From contig JAGCJW010000028.1 of NCBI GenBank assembly GCA_017647785.1, forward strand, positions 27,848-91,847: a stretch of 64,000 nucleotides of DNA, given 5' to 3'. Numbering within the stretch: position 1 is the stretch's first letter; every line of letters begins with the position of its first letter. The position numbers were made by a program, and so were the translations under genes. The notes beneath the pieces were generated by a model. The model saw only the letters and a program-made list of their open reading frames with translations, was not told where the DNA came from and ran no database searches. Positions 35,402 through 43,282 of the stretch are shown in pieces. Origin of the DNA: Bacteroidales bacterium (lineage in GTDB: Bacteria; Bacteroidota; Bacteroidia; Bacteroidales; P3).

Positions 35402-36589
35402 TTATTTGATTTTGTCCATAGCCTGTTTTAAATCATTTATAATATCTTCAACATTTTCTATACCAACAGAGAATCTAACTAAGCCATCAGTAATTCCTGC
35501 TGATTCTCTTGCTTCTTTTGGAACTTTTGAGTGTGTCATTGAAGCTGGGTGTTGGATAAGTGTTTCTACTCCTCCTAAACTAACTGCCAATATTGCCATT
35601 TTCACATTATCCATCAATGTACGTCCTGCTTCCAATCCACCATTTAAAGAGAAAGAAATCATAGTACCAGGTCCCTTCATTTGTTTCTTTGCTAAATCAT
35701 ATTGAGGGTGTGTTTCCAATCCTGGATACTTAACCCACTCAACCTGTGGACAAGTAGAAAGGAATGCTGCTACTTTTTGAGCATTTTCTTGCGCTCTATC
35801 AACTCTGATACCTAAAGTTTTCAAACCACGAATTACTAAATAAGCTTGGTGTGGGTCCATATTACCTCCAAAATTCACCATAGCATTTCTCAACTTAGCA
35901 TAAACCTCTGGTTCTTTTGCTGCAACAACTCCACCAACTATGTCTGCATGACCATTGATAAACTTTGTAATAGAGTGTAATACCACATCTGCTCCTAAAT
36001 CTATAGGGTTAGAAAGGTAAGGTGAACAGAAAGTGTTATCAACTACAAGTAATGCTCCTGCTTTGTGTGCTATTTCTGCACAAGCTTCTATATCACTTAT
36101 CTCCATTGTTGGATTTGCTGGAGTTTCTACATAAAGCATTTTTGTATTTGGACGCATTGCTGCTTTTACAGCTTCAATATCTGCTGTATTAACATAAGTT
36201 GATTCAACTCCAAAGCGAGACATATGTTGTTCCATCAATACTCTTGATGCACCATAAACTGCTGAAGAAGACACTACATGGTCACCCGCATTTAAAAGTC
36301 CTAAATAAACAGTACTAACTGCTGCCATTCCTGATGCTACTGCAACAGAATCACATGCATGTTCCAATAAAGCGATTTGTCTTTCAAGTGCTTTAACTGT
36401 AGGATTACCTATACGGGTGTACATATATCCTGGTTTAACACCAGCAAAGCAGTCTGCTCCATCTTGAGCTGACTCAAAAGCAAAGGTAGATGTTTGATAA
36501 ATTGGCACAGTTGCTGATCCGTAATGATCATGATGGCCACTGTAATGAATTAATTGGGAATTAAACCCATATTCTTTTGGATTTTCCAT
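35402..36589 (-). CDS. mgl: Methionine gamma-lyase
   Basis: 395 aa PLP enzyme that cleaves methionine to methanethiol, 2-oxobutyrate and ammonia. It closely follows my recollection of the Porphyromonas gingivalis enzyme: FNSQLIHYSGHHDHYGS, TVPIYQTSTFAF, AVYGASRV, PLP Lys209 in HSITKFINGHAD, GGVETLIQHPASMTHSKVP. Cystathionine gamma-lyase is a less likely alternative. The ATG at 36589 is used because the 45 residues upstream in frame are low-complexity and overlap the promoter. First gene of the patatin-lolD-rlmB operon; methanethiol and 2-oxobutyrate formation fits amino-acid fermentation, and 2-oxobutyrate can feed propionyl-CoA and MutB. Confidence 0.9.
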   Translation of the reverse strand: MENPKEYGFNSQLIHYSGHHDHYGSATVPIYQTSTFAFESAQDGADCFAGVKPGYMYTRIGNPTVKALERQIALLEHACDSVAVASGMAAVSTVYLGLLNAGDHVVSSSAVYGASRVLMEQHMSRFGVESTYVNTADIEAVKAAMRPNTKMLYVETPANPTMEISDIEACAEIAHKAGALLVVDNTFCSPYLSNPIDLGADVVLHSITKFINGHADIVGGVVAAKEPEVYAKLRNAMVNFGGNMDPHQAYLVIRGLKTLGIRVDRAQENAQKVAAFLSTCPQVEWVKYPGLETHPQYDLAKKQMKGPGTMISFSLNGGLEAGRTLMDNVKMAILAVSLGGVETLIQHPASMTHSKVPKEARESAGITDGLVRFSVGIENVEDIINDLKQAMDKIK

Positions 36590-36621
36590 TGTATTTGATT
36601 TTTTTATTTTGTTTACTCTTG

Positions 36622-36629
36622 CAAAATTA
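36622..36629 (-). promoter_or_regulatory. -7 promoter element of the mgl operon
   Basis: Minus strand TAATTTTG followed by C, exact -7 match, 32 nt before the mgl ATG. No clear TTTG box at the usual distance. Confidence 0.65.
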
Positions 36630-36679
36630 CAACAATAAAACGAAAAAAATAACAGATTTGTTTGAAATATTATGCTTGA

Positions 36680-36726
36680 TTTAGAATTAATAAATTCTTT
36701 TAAAGAAAGAAAAATCTTAATCAAAG
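36680..36726. repeat. Degenerate 21-bp array F
   Basis: NWWWG cores at 36680 (TTTAG), 36701 (TAAAG) and 36722 (CAAAG) keep the 21-bp step, but two of three lack the leading C. Part of the 319-bp gap between mgl and the aldehyde dehydrogenase, which also holds the mgl promoter (36622), the 22-bp repeats (36764) and, at 36830-36885, an A/G-rich stretch in which I see nothing else. Confidence 0.5.
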
Positions 36727-36763
36727 AAAGAAATAATTTATTCCTTAATTCAAAATATTAAAA

Positions 36764-36829
36764 CGCCGGAAAATCCGGTGTGCATGACTAGAAAATCCGG
36801 TGTTAGACGCCGGAAAATCCGGTGCAATA
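36764..36829. repeat. Three 22-bp tandem units with CCGGA-AAA-TCCGG palindrome
   Basis: Units start at 36764, 36786 and 36808. Units 1 and 3 open with CGCCGGAAAATCCGGTG; unit 2 keeps GAAAATCCGGTG but has GACTA in place of CGCCG, so it lacks the left arm. The units are far richer in G+C than anything around them. They lie about 135-200 bp upstream of the mgl promoter. Confidence 0.85.
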
Positions 36830-36908
36830 ATAAATATATAGTAAATAGATAAAAAGAAAAATTAAAAATAAAAAGAAAAGAGATTATGAATAGTGTTTTA
36901 ACATGTCT

Positions 36909-38276
36909 TTATTTAAGAAAAAATTTGATGATTTTTTGTTTCAGTTTAGTGTAAGGCTGATACTTGAAATTGAATTCAAAATCTCTATTAGTTTTTAAAA
37001 TAGATTTGTAATGAGAAAAGATTTCAAAACTTTTCTTACCATGATATGCTCCCATACCGCTTTGTCCTATTCCTCCAAATGGAAGATTGTGTGGAATAAT
37101 ATGCATTATTGCATCATTGATACAAGCCCCTCCGCTTATAGTTTTTTGAATTATATCTACATTTTGTTTTCCAAAGTAATAGAGTGCCAAAGGATGTGGA
37201 CGTGAATTGACAAATCGAACTACTTCTTCTATGTTTTCATATTCTATTACAGGTAATAATGGTCCAAAAATTTCTTCTTGCATTAATGTTATATCAAAAG
37301 AATGTGGTTTTATGAGAGTTGGAGATATGTATTTTTGAACAGCATCTGTTTTTCCACCAAAAAGGATTTCCCCTTCTTCTAATAATCCTGATAGTCTTTT
37401 GTATTGTTTTTCATTTATTATTCTTCCATAGTTTTGATTTTCACTTGCCTCTATTCCAAAAGTAGAGATAATTTGATTTTTCAATAATTCAATAAATTGA
37501 TTCTTTACTTCTTTGTGTACAAATAAATAATCAGGAGCAATACAAGTTTGTCCACAATTAATGAATTTTCCTAAGACTATACGTTTTGAAGCTATCTTAA
37601 GATTAGCATCTTTATCTACTATAAGAGGAGACTTACCTCCTAATTCAAATGTTGAAGGCACTAAATTTTCACTACAAAGTGATTGTAGATATTTTGCAGT
37701 GGTGTAACTACCCGTAAAAAACAGATGATTTACTCCTTGCTTTATTATATTAATTGAATATTCCTTATTACCATTTGTACAATAGATTTGATTAGAAGGA
37801 AAGTTTTGATTAATTAAATTTTGTAAGAGTTTATTAGTTTCAGCAGACTGTGTAGAAGGACTTAAAATCACACTATTACCTGCTGCAATAGCTCCAATAA
37901 GAGGCACAAAACTTAATTGAAAAGGATAATTCCATGGAGAAACAATAAGAACCACACCTTTAGCCTGTGGATATATATATGCTTTTGAAGGAAATAGTAT
38001 AATTGAAGATGCAACTCTTTTAGTCTTTGACCAAGTTTTCAAATGTTTTAAGCAATAAGTAATCTCCGAAAGTACTATTCCTATTTCAGTCATATATGCT
38101 TCCATAGAGTTTTTATGAAGGTCTTTATAAAGAGCTTGCGATATAGCTTCTTCATTATTTTTTATTAGAGAATATAGCTTTTTAAGAATACGTTTTCTTT
38201 CTCCGATTTCTATTGTTTTAACTTGGTTTATATAGTTTCTTTGTTGATAAAATATATCTAAATCATTCATTGTCAT
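36909..38276 (-). CDS. Class 3-like NAD(P)-dependent aldehyde dehydrogenase
   Basis: 455 aa from the ATG at 38276 (MTMNDLDIFYQQ). Oxidises aliphatic or aromatic aldehydes. Motifs: SPWNYPFQLSFVPLIGAIAAGN, general base Glu212 in FELGGKSP, nucleophile Cys245 in NCGQTCIAPDY, EEIFGPLLPV, and PFGGIGQSGMGAYHG. These catalytic positions agree with mammalian ALDH3 numbering (209/243), which supports this start over the ATG 36 nt upstream. The C-terminus is basic and amphipathic (LKQKIIKFFLK), as in membrane-associated ALDH3 enzymes. It is not in an obvious operon. Confidence 0.9.
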   Translation of the reverse strand: MTMNDLDIFYQQRNYINQVKTIEIGERKRILKKLYSLIKNNEEAISQALYKDLHKNSMEAYMTEIGIVLSEITYCLKHLKTWSKTKRVASSIILFPSKAYIYPQAKGVVLIVSPWNYPFQLSFVPLIGAIAAGNSVILSPSTQSAETNKLLQNLINQNFPSNQIYCTNGNKEYSINIIKQGVNHLFFTGSYTTAKYLQSLCSENLVPSTFELGGKSPLIVDKDANLKIASKRIVLGKFINCGQTCIAPDYLFVHKEVKNQFIELLKNQIISTFGIEASENQNYGRIINEKQYKRLSGLLEEGEILFGGKTDAVQKYISPTLIKPHSFDITLMQEEIFGPLLPVIEYENIEEVVRFVNSRPHPLALYYFGKQNVDIIQKTISGGACINDAIMHIIPHNLPFGGIGQSGMGAYHGKKSFEIFSHYKSILKTNRDFEFNFKYQPYTKLKQKIIKFFLK

Positions 38277-38334
38277 AAAAATATTTTTGTACATAAATAG
38301 TAATTTTAACAAAAAAAGCAGTCCCTTTGCACCC

Positions 38335-38451
38335 TAATTTTGAAAAAGTAGGCTGTTGCTTACTCAACAACTGAAATTTCAGAATGTTTTTATAATTAAT
38401 TTAAGTTTAACCGCTCAGTAAGGGGCAATTAAAGAAAAAATAAATCTTACT
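38335..38451 (+). promoter_or_regulatory. rpsA promoter -7 element and long leader
   Basis: TAATTTTG at 38335-38342 is an exact -7 match and gives a leader of about 105 nt before the rpsA ATG, long for this genome. The leader holds a TGTTG/CAACA hairpin (about 38353-38369) and a perfect 12-bp palindrome CTGAAATTTCAG, so autoregulation of S1 through the leader is possible but unproven. Confidence 0.55.
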
Positions 38452-40221
38452 ATGAGAGATTTAAGAAACGTTCAGCCATTGGCTGATTTTGATTGGGATG
38501 CAGTTGGTGAACAAGGATTCAACTACTCTGCAGATCAACACAAAGAAATGACAGATGCATACGACAGAACTTTCAATCAAATTGGAGACCAACAAGTTGT
38601 TGAAGGTATAATCGTTGCAAAAGACAACAGAGAAGTAATTGTTAACATCGGATTTAAATCAGACGGAGTTATTCCTTTGTCAGAATTCCGTTACAACCCT
38701 GATTTAAAAGTTGGCGACAAAATAGAAGTATTTGTTGTTCAAAAAGAAGATGCAGGTGGACAATTAATTCTTTCTCACAAAAACGCAAGAATACTTAAAT
38801 CTTGGGATAGAGTTAATGAAGCTTACGATTCTCAAGAAATTATCAATGGATATGTTAAGAGCAGAACTAAAGGTGGTCTTATCGTTGATGTATTTGGTAT
38901 AGAAGCATTCTTACCAGGTAGCCAAATCGATGTTAAACCTATCAGAGATTACGATGTATTTGTTGATAAAGTAATGGAATTCAAAGTTGTTAAAATCAAC
39001 CACGAATACAAAAACGTTGTAGTTTCTCACAAAGCTCTTATCGAAGATGAAATCGAAGCTCAAAAAGCTGAAATCATCGCTCGTTTAGAAAAAGGACAAG
39101 TATTAGAAGGAATCGTTAAAAACATCACATCTTACGGTGTATTCATCGATTTAGGTGGTGTTGATGGTTTAATTCACATTACTGACCTTTCATGGGGTAG
39201 AATCAACCACCCTAATGAAATCGTTCAATTAGACGAAAAAATCAAAGTTGTTATCTTAGATTTCGATGAAACTAAGAAGAGAATAGCTTTAGGTTTAAAA
39301 CAATTAACTCCTCACCCATGGGATGGTTTAGATGCTAACTTACAAGTTGGTGACAAAACAAAAGGTAAAGTTGTTGTTTTAGCTGACTATGGTGCTTTCG
39401 TTGAAATAGTTCCTGGTGTTGAAGGATTAATCCACGTTACAGAAATGTCATGGAGCCAACACTTAAGAACAGCTCACGATTTCTTAAAAATAGGTGACGA
39501 AGTAGAAGCAGTTATCTTAACATTAGATAGAGAAGAAAGAAAAATGTCTTTAGGTATAAAACAACTTATACCAGATCCATGGACAAACATTTCTGAAAAA
39601 TATCCTGTTGGAAGCAAACACACTGCAACAGTAAGACATTTTACTAACTTCGGAATCTTCGTTGAATTAGAAGAAGGAGTTGATGGATTAATCCACATAT
39701 CAGATCTTTCTTGGAGCAAGAAAATAAAACACCCAGCTGAATTTGCTAAAGTAGGACAAACTTTAGAAGTTGTTGTTTTAGAAGTAGATGCTGACAACAG
39801 AAGATTAAGCTTAGGACACAAACAATTGGAAGAAAACCCATGGGATGTGTTTGAAAGCATATTCACTTTAAACTCTGTTCACGAAGGAACAGTAATGAAT
39901 GTAAGTGAAAAAGGTGGTGCAGTAATTTCATTACCTTATGGTGTTGAAGGATTTGCTCCAAAATCGCACTTACAAAAAGAAGATAAAACAATTGCTAAAG
40001 GAGATGAAAAATTACAATTTAAAGTAATTGAATTCTCTAAAGAAAACAAAAAAATCGTTGTTTCTCACTTAAGAACTTGGCAAGCTGAAGAACCTAAAAA
40101 AGAAGAAAAAAATGAATCTTCTGCTATGAAAAAAATAAATGAAGGTTTAGAAAAAACTACTTTAGGTGACTTAGAAGTTTTAGCTACTTTAAAAGAAGAA
40201 ATGGAAAAAAACGAAAAATAA
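38452..40221 (+). CDS. rpsA: 30S ribosomal protein S1
   Basis: 589 aa. Binds mRNA on the 30S subunit. Six S1 OB-fold repeats can be read: about 50-115, 130-200, 215-285, 300-372, 387-460 and 473-545; repeats 3-5 have the canonical GVFIDLGGVDGLIHITDLSW pattern, while 1, 2 and 6 are diverged, as usual. A charged tail with KKEEKNES and a C-terminal helix follows. Length is normal for Bacteroidota S1. Single-gene unit with its own promoter and a strong terminator (40251-40288). Confidence 0.96.
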   Translation: MRDLRNVQPLADFDWDAVGEQGFNYSADQHKEMTDAYDRTFNQIGDQQVVEGIIVAKDNREVIVNIGFKSDGVIPLSEFRYNPDLKVGDKIEVFVVQKEDAGGQLILSHKNARILKSWDRVNEAYDSQEIINGYVKSRTKGGLIVDVFGIEAFLPGSQIDVKPIRDYDVFVDKVMEFKVVKINHEYKNVVVSHKALIEDEIEAQKAEIIARLEKGQVLEGIVKNITSYGVFIDLGGVDGLIHITDLSWGRINHPNEIVQLDEKIKVVILDFDETKKRIALGLKQLTPHPWDGLDANLQVGDKTKGKVVVLADYGAFVEIVPGVEGLIHVTEMSWSQHLRTAHDFLKIGDEVEAVILTLDREERKMSLGIKQLIPDPWTNISEKYPVGSKHTATVRHFTNFGIFVELEEGVDGLIHISDLSWSKKIKHPAEFAKVGQTLEVVVLEVDADNRRLSLGHKQLEENPWDVFESIFTLNSVHEGTVMNVSEKGGAVISLPYGVEGFAPKSHLQKEDKTIAKGDEKLQFKVIEFSKENKKIVVSHLRTWQAEEPKKEEKNESSAMKKINEGLEKTTLGDLEVLATLKEEMEKNEK

Positions 40222-40250
40222 TCCTTTAGGTTATTATTAATTTCCTATCA

Positions 40251-40288
40251 GAAAGAACGTTCATTATTGGACGTTCTTTCTTTTTTTT
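40251..40288 (+). terminator. Intrinsic terminator of rpsA
   Basis: Perfect 10-bp stem GAAAGAACGT / ACGTTCTTTC with a 10-nt loop, followed directly by eight T. Confidence 0.92.
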
Positions 40289-40300
40289 AAAATATTTGCG

Positions 40301-40308
40301 TAACTTTG
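40301..40308 (+). promoter_or_regulatory. -7 promoter element of the GWxTD-relA operon
   Basis: TAACTTTG followed by C, exact -7 match, 35 nt before the ATG at 40344 and 13 nt after the rpsA terminator. Confidence 0.75.
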
Positions 40309-40343
40309 CAGTTAATTAAGTAGTAATTAAAATCAAATTTAGT

Positions 40344-41825
40344 ATGAAAAAGATACTTGTATTGTTATTATTAAGTTTACCTTATATTTTATCAGCTCAA
40401 GGTTTAAACGCAATTTATTCTTTTTACACTTTCAGTTCACAAGCTGGAAATTATGTAGAACTATGTACATCAATAGATTTAAACAGTGTTGTTTACAATC
40501 AAGGCACTGCTGAAGTAGAGCTAACTACTCTTATTTGTAATGCAGAAAACACAGAAGAAATAGTATATGTAGATAAGAGAAACATAAAATCTACTTCAAC
40601 TCAATCAAACAATCAAATGATGATGGATATTCAAAGAGCAAAGCTTAACAATGGCAACTATGTTCTATATCTTTCATTTAAAGATAAAAACTCAACTCAA
40701 CTTGCTTTAGAAACAAGAGATGTTATTCGTATGAATTATCCTGAAAAAGAATTATCACTATCGGATATTCAAATCATTAACCCTCCAGTTAAATCAGACA
40801 AGCAAGCAGCTAACGTAAAAAATGGTTACGTTATAGAACCTTATATGTTTGATGTAATTTCCAAAGACAACAACATCTTGAATTATTATGTAGAAATCTA
40901 CAACGCAGACAAATATTTTGGTAAAGATAGTTTGTATGCACTTACTGCTGTTATTGAAAACTTCTCTACAAATAGAAAAGTTGAAGGAATAATGAGAGCA
41001 GAAAGAATGAAAGCAAAAGAACAAGCAGTTATTATAGGAAACATTGATTTGTCAGATTTAGAAGAAGGTAGCTACTATTTAACAATAGAAGTAAGAGATG
41101 CAAATAATATCTTACACGCTTATAAAAAAGAAACATTCTTTAAAGAAAGTGACAAGAAATCTTCTTTAGATCAATTAGGATTACCTGCAGATGCTTTTGT
41201 ATTTCAACTAACAGATGAACAATTAAATGAAAATATAGAAATTCTACACCCTGTCGCAACTGAAGAAATAAAAAAATTCATAGAAAACGATTTAAGTACT
41301 GCATCAAAAGAAGTTAAATTATATTTTTTGTATTCTTATTGGCAAACAAAGAACCCTAACAATCCTCAAAAAGAATGGCAAGATTACAGAAATCGTTTAG
41401 ACTTTGTAAACAGAAAATACAGCACAAACATCAAAAAAGGTTATGAAACCGATATGGGACGTATTTATTTAGTTTATGGTCCTCCTTCAAATATAATTGA
41501 TGAAAAATTCAAAGGAAGTAGTGGATTCAGAAAAAGAACACAAGCAGACTACGAAGCAACTCCTGAATTAGAAAGAGATGACCCTGAAGGAGTAACATAC
41601 CTACCATATCAAATGTGGAGATACGACCACACACCTTTTGGAGAATCAAATAGAACTTTCGTATTCTACGCACCTCAAAACGATATGGCAGAATACTTCT
41701 TACTACACTCTAACGTAAGAGGTGAAAAACAAGACATGTATTGGGAAAGCGTACTATCAAGATACACCTTACCTGAAGGAGTTGAAGGAGATGCTGGTGT
41801 ACAATTTAGAAAAGGACATCTATAA
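40344..41825 (+). CDS. GWxTD-domain secreted protein
   Basis: 493 aa, signal peptide 1-19 (ending YILSAQ). The C-terminal GWxTD domain (about 330-480) is recognised by KKGYETDMGRIYLVYGPPS, YQMWRY and FVFYAPQ; here the eponymous Trp is Tyr (GYETD). The first 320 residues are beta-rich and unassigned. The family is widespread in Bacteroidota and Acidobacteria, and its function is not established. The stop overlaps the next ATG by one base (TAATG), which indicates translational coupling with a glycosyltransferase. Confidence 0.85.
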   Translation: MKKILVLLLLSLPYILSAQGLNAIYSFYTFSSQAGNYVELCTSIDLNSVVYNQGTAEVELTTLICNAENTEEIVYVDKRNIKSTSTQSNNQMMMDIQRAKLNNGNYVLYLSFKDKNSTQLALETRDVIRMNYPEKELSLSDIQIINPPVKSDKQAANVKNGYVIEPYMFDVISKDNNILNYYVEIYNADKYFGKDSLYALTAVIENFSTNRKVEGIMRAERMKAKEQAVIIGNIDLSDLEEGSYYLTIEVRDANNILHAYKKETFFKESDKKSSLDQLGLPADAFVFQLTDEQLNENIEILHPVATEEIKKFIENDLSTASKEVKLYFLYSYWQTKNPNNPQKEWQDYRNRLDFVNRKYSTNIKKGYETDMGRIYLVYGPPSNIIDEKFKGSSGFRKRTQADYEATPELERDDPEGVTYLPYQMWRYDHTPFGESNRTFVFYAPQNDMAEYFLLHSNVRGEKQDMYWESVLSRYTLPEGVEGDAGVQFRKGHL

Positions 41826-42829
41826 TGTTGCAACCCGATTTAGCAATAGTTATACTTAATTACAACACTTCACATCTTTTAAACACATATCTACCATCTG
41901 TTGTAAAATACTCTGAAGGGCATAGAATAATATTTGTAGATAATGCTTCAAAAGATGATTCCGTAGAATTTGTAAAAAGAGAATTCCCTCAAATAGAGAT
42001 AATTCAATTAGATAAAAACTACGGTTTCACAGGAGGGTACAATAGAGCATTAAAACAAATAGATGCAAAATACTATTGTTTACTAAATACAGATGTAGAA
42101 GTTAGCCAATCGTGGACAACACCCGTGCTTACATTAATGGAAAGCAATGAAAGCATTGCAGTATGTCAACCAAAGTTACTTTCACATTTAGAAAAAGAAA
42201 AGTTTGAATACGCAGGCGCAGCAGGAGGTTTTATAGACTATCTTGGATACCCCTTTTGTGCAGGAAGAATCTTTGATTCAATAGAAAAGGACAATAAACA
42301 ATACCAAGAAATCAAAGAAATCTTTTGGGCAAGCGGAGCAGCATTCTTTATAAGAAGCGAATTATACCACAAATTCGGAGGATTAGACGAAAGCTACTTT
42401 GCACACTTTGAAGAAATAGACCTTTGCTGGAGATTAAAGAACGCAGGATATAAAATATACTACAATCCAAACTCAACAGTCTATCACTTAGGAGGAGGAA
42501 CACTTAACAAAACCTCCCCTTTCAAAACATACTTAAACTTTAGAAACAGCTTACTAACTCTATACAAAAACCTACCAAGCAAGAAACTTAACTCCATTCT
42601 TTTCAAACGAAGAATCTTAGACCTAATAGCAGCATTTAGTTTCTTAGCACAAGGAAAGGCAGGAGAATTTAAAAGTGTATTCAAAGCCTATAAAGACTTC
42701 AAAAAAATGAAATCACAATACACAAAAAGCAAAGCTTTGGACTACCCTACTTGTGTCTATCACAAAAGCATAGTATTTCAACACAAAATAAAATCCATTA
42801 AACAATTCACCGACTTAAAAGGAATATAA
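41825..42829 (+). CDS. GT2-family glycosyltransferase (rhamnosyltransferase-like)
   Basis: 334 aa. GT-A fold: VILNYNTSHLL, VDNASKDDSVEF, DKNYGFTGGYNRALK, LLNTDVEV (DxD-equivalent TDV), FWASGAAFFIRSELY, and HFEEIDLCWRLKNAGYKI (acid-base motif), the pattern of the WcaA/rhamnosyltransferase branch. No membrane helix except a short hydrophobic stretch near 265-275. It sits between the GWxTD gene (1-base overlap) and tadA (2-nt gap). Confidence 0.92.
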   Translation: MLQPDLAIVILNYNTSHLLNTYLPSVVKYSEGHRIIFVDNASKDDSVEFVKREFPQIEIIQLDKNYGFTGGYNRALKQIDAKYYCLLNTDVEVSQSWTTPVLTLMESNESIAVCQPKLLSHLEKEKFEYAGAAGGFIDYLGYPFCAGRIFDSIEKDNKQYQEIKEIFWASGAAFFIRSELYHKFGGLDESYFAHFEEIDLCWRLKNAGYKIYYNPNSTVYHLGGGTLNKTSPFKTYLNFRNSLLTLYKNLPSKKLNSILFKRRILDLIAAFSFLAQGKAGEFKSVFKAYKDFKKMKSQYTKSKALDYPTCVYHKSIVFQHKIKSIKQFTDLKGI

Positions 42830-42831
42830 TT

Positions 42832-43278
42832 ATGGCAATATTGGAATATGACGACAACTATTTCATGAATAAAGCCTACGAATTAGCTTTATGCGCCTTA
42901 GAAGAAGGAGAAGTACCCGTTGGAGCAGTAATTGTATGCAACAATAAAATAATAGCATCAGCATACAATCAAACACAAAAACTAAACGACCCCACAGCCC
43001 ATGCAGAAATGCAAGCAATAACATGCGCCACAGAAGCAATGGGAGGAAAATACCTGAACGATTGCACACTTTATGTAACACTTGAACCATGCGTAATGTG
43101 TGCAGGAGCATTATATTGGTCACAAATAAGCAGAGTAGTCTTTGGAGCAAAAGACGAAAAACGAGGAGCATCACGATTAAGCGAAAACATATACCACCCA
43201 AAAACAATAGTTACATCAGGAATATTAGAAAAAGAATGTTCCGAACTATTAAAAGATTTTTTCAAGAAAAGGAGATGA
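42832..43278 (+). CDS. tadA: tRNA-specific adenosine deaminase
   Basis: 148 aa. Deaminates A34 to inosine in tRNA-Arg(ACG). CDA-fold zinc motif His57-Ala-Glu59 (PTAHAEM) and Pro-Cys87-x-x-Cys90 (LEPCVMCAGAL), plus DEKRGASRL typical of TadA. Length is normal. It lies in an operon 4 nt upstream of relA/spoT. Guanine deaminase, a relative, lacks this C-terminal pattern. Confidence 0.93.
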   Translation: MAILEYDDNYFMNKAYELALCALEEGEVPVGAVIVCNNKIIASAYNQTQKLNDPTAHAEMQAITCATEAMGGKYLNDCTLYVTLEPCVMCAGALYWSQISRVVFGAKDEKRGASRLSENIYHPKTIVTSGILEKECSELLKDFFKKRR

Positions 43279-43282
43279 TAAT

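Noticed and set aside
36764..36829. CRISPR array
   Set aside because: The 22-bp units are head to tail with no unique spacers and there are no cas genes in the window.
36886..36954. 22-codon plus-strand frame (MNSVLTCLYLRK start) after the 22-bp repeats, small hydrophobic peptide
   Set aside because: Very short, antisense to the 3' end of the aldehyde dehydrogenase, no -7 box at a suitable distance; a toxin-like peptide cannot be supported.
38322..38329. TCCCTTTG as the rpsA -7 box
   Set aside because: It lacks the TA of the consensus, and an exact TAATTTTG lies 6 nt downstream.
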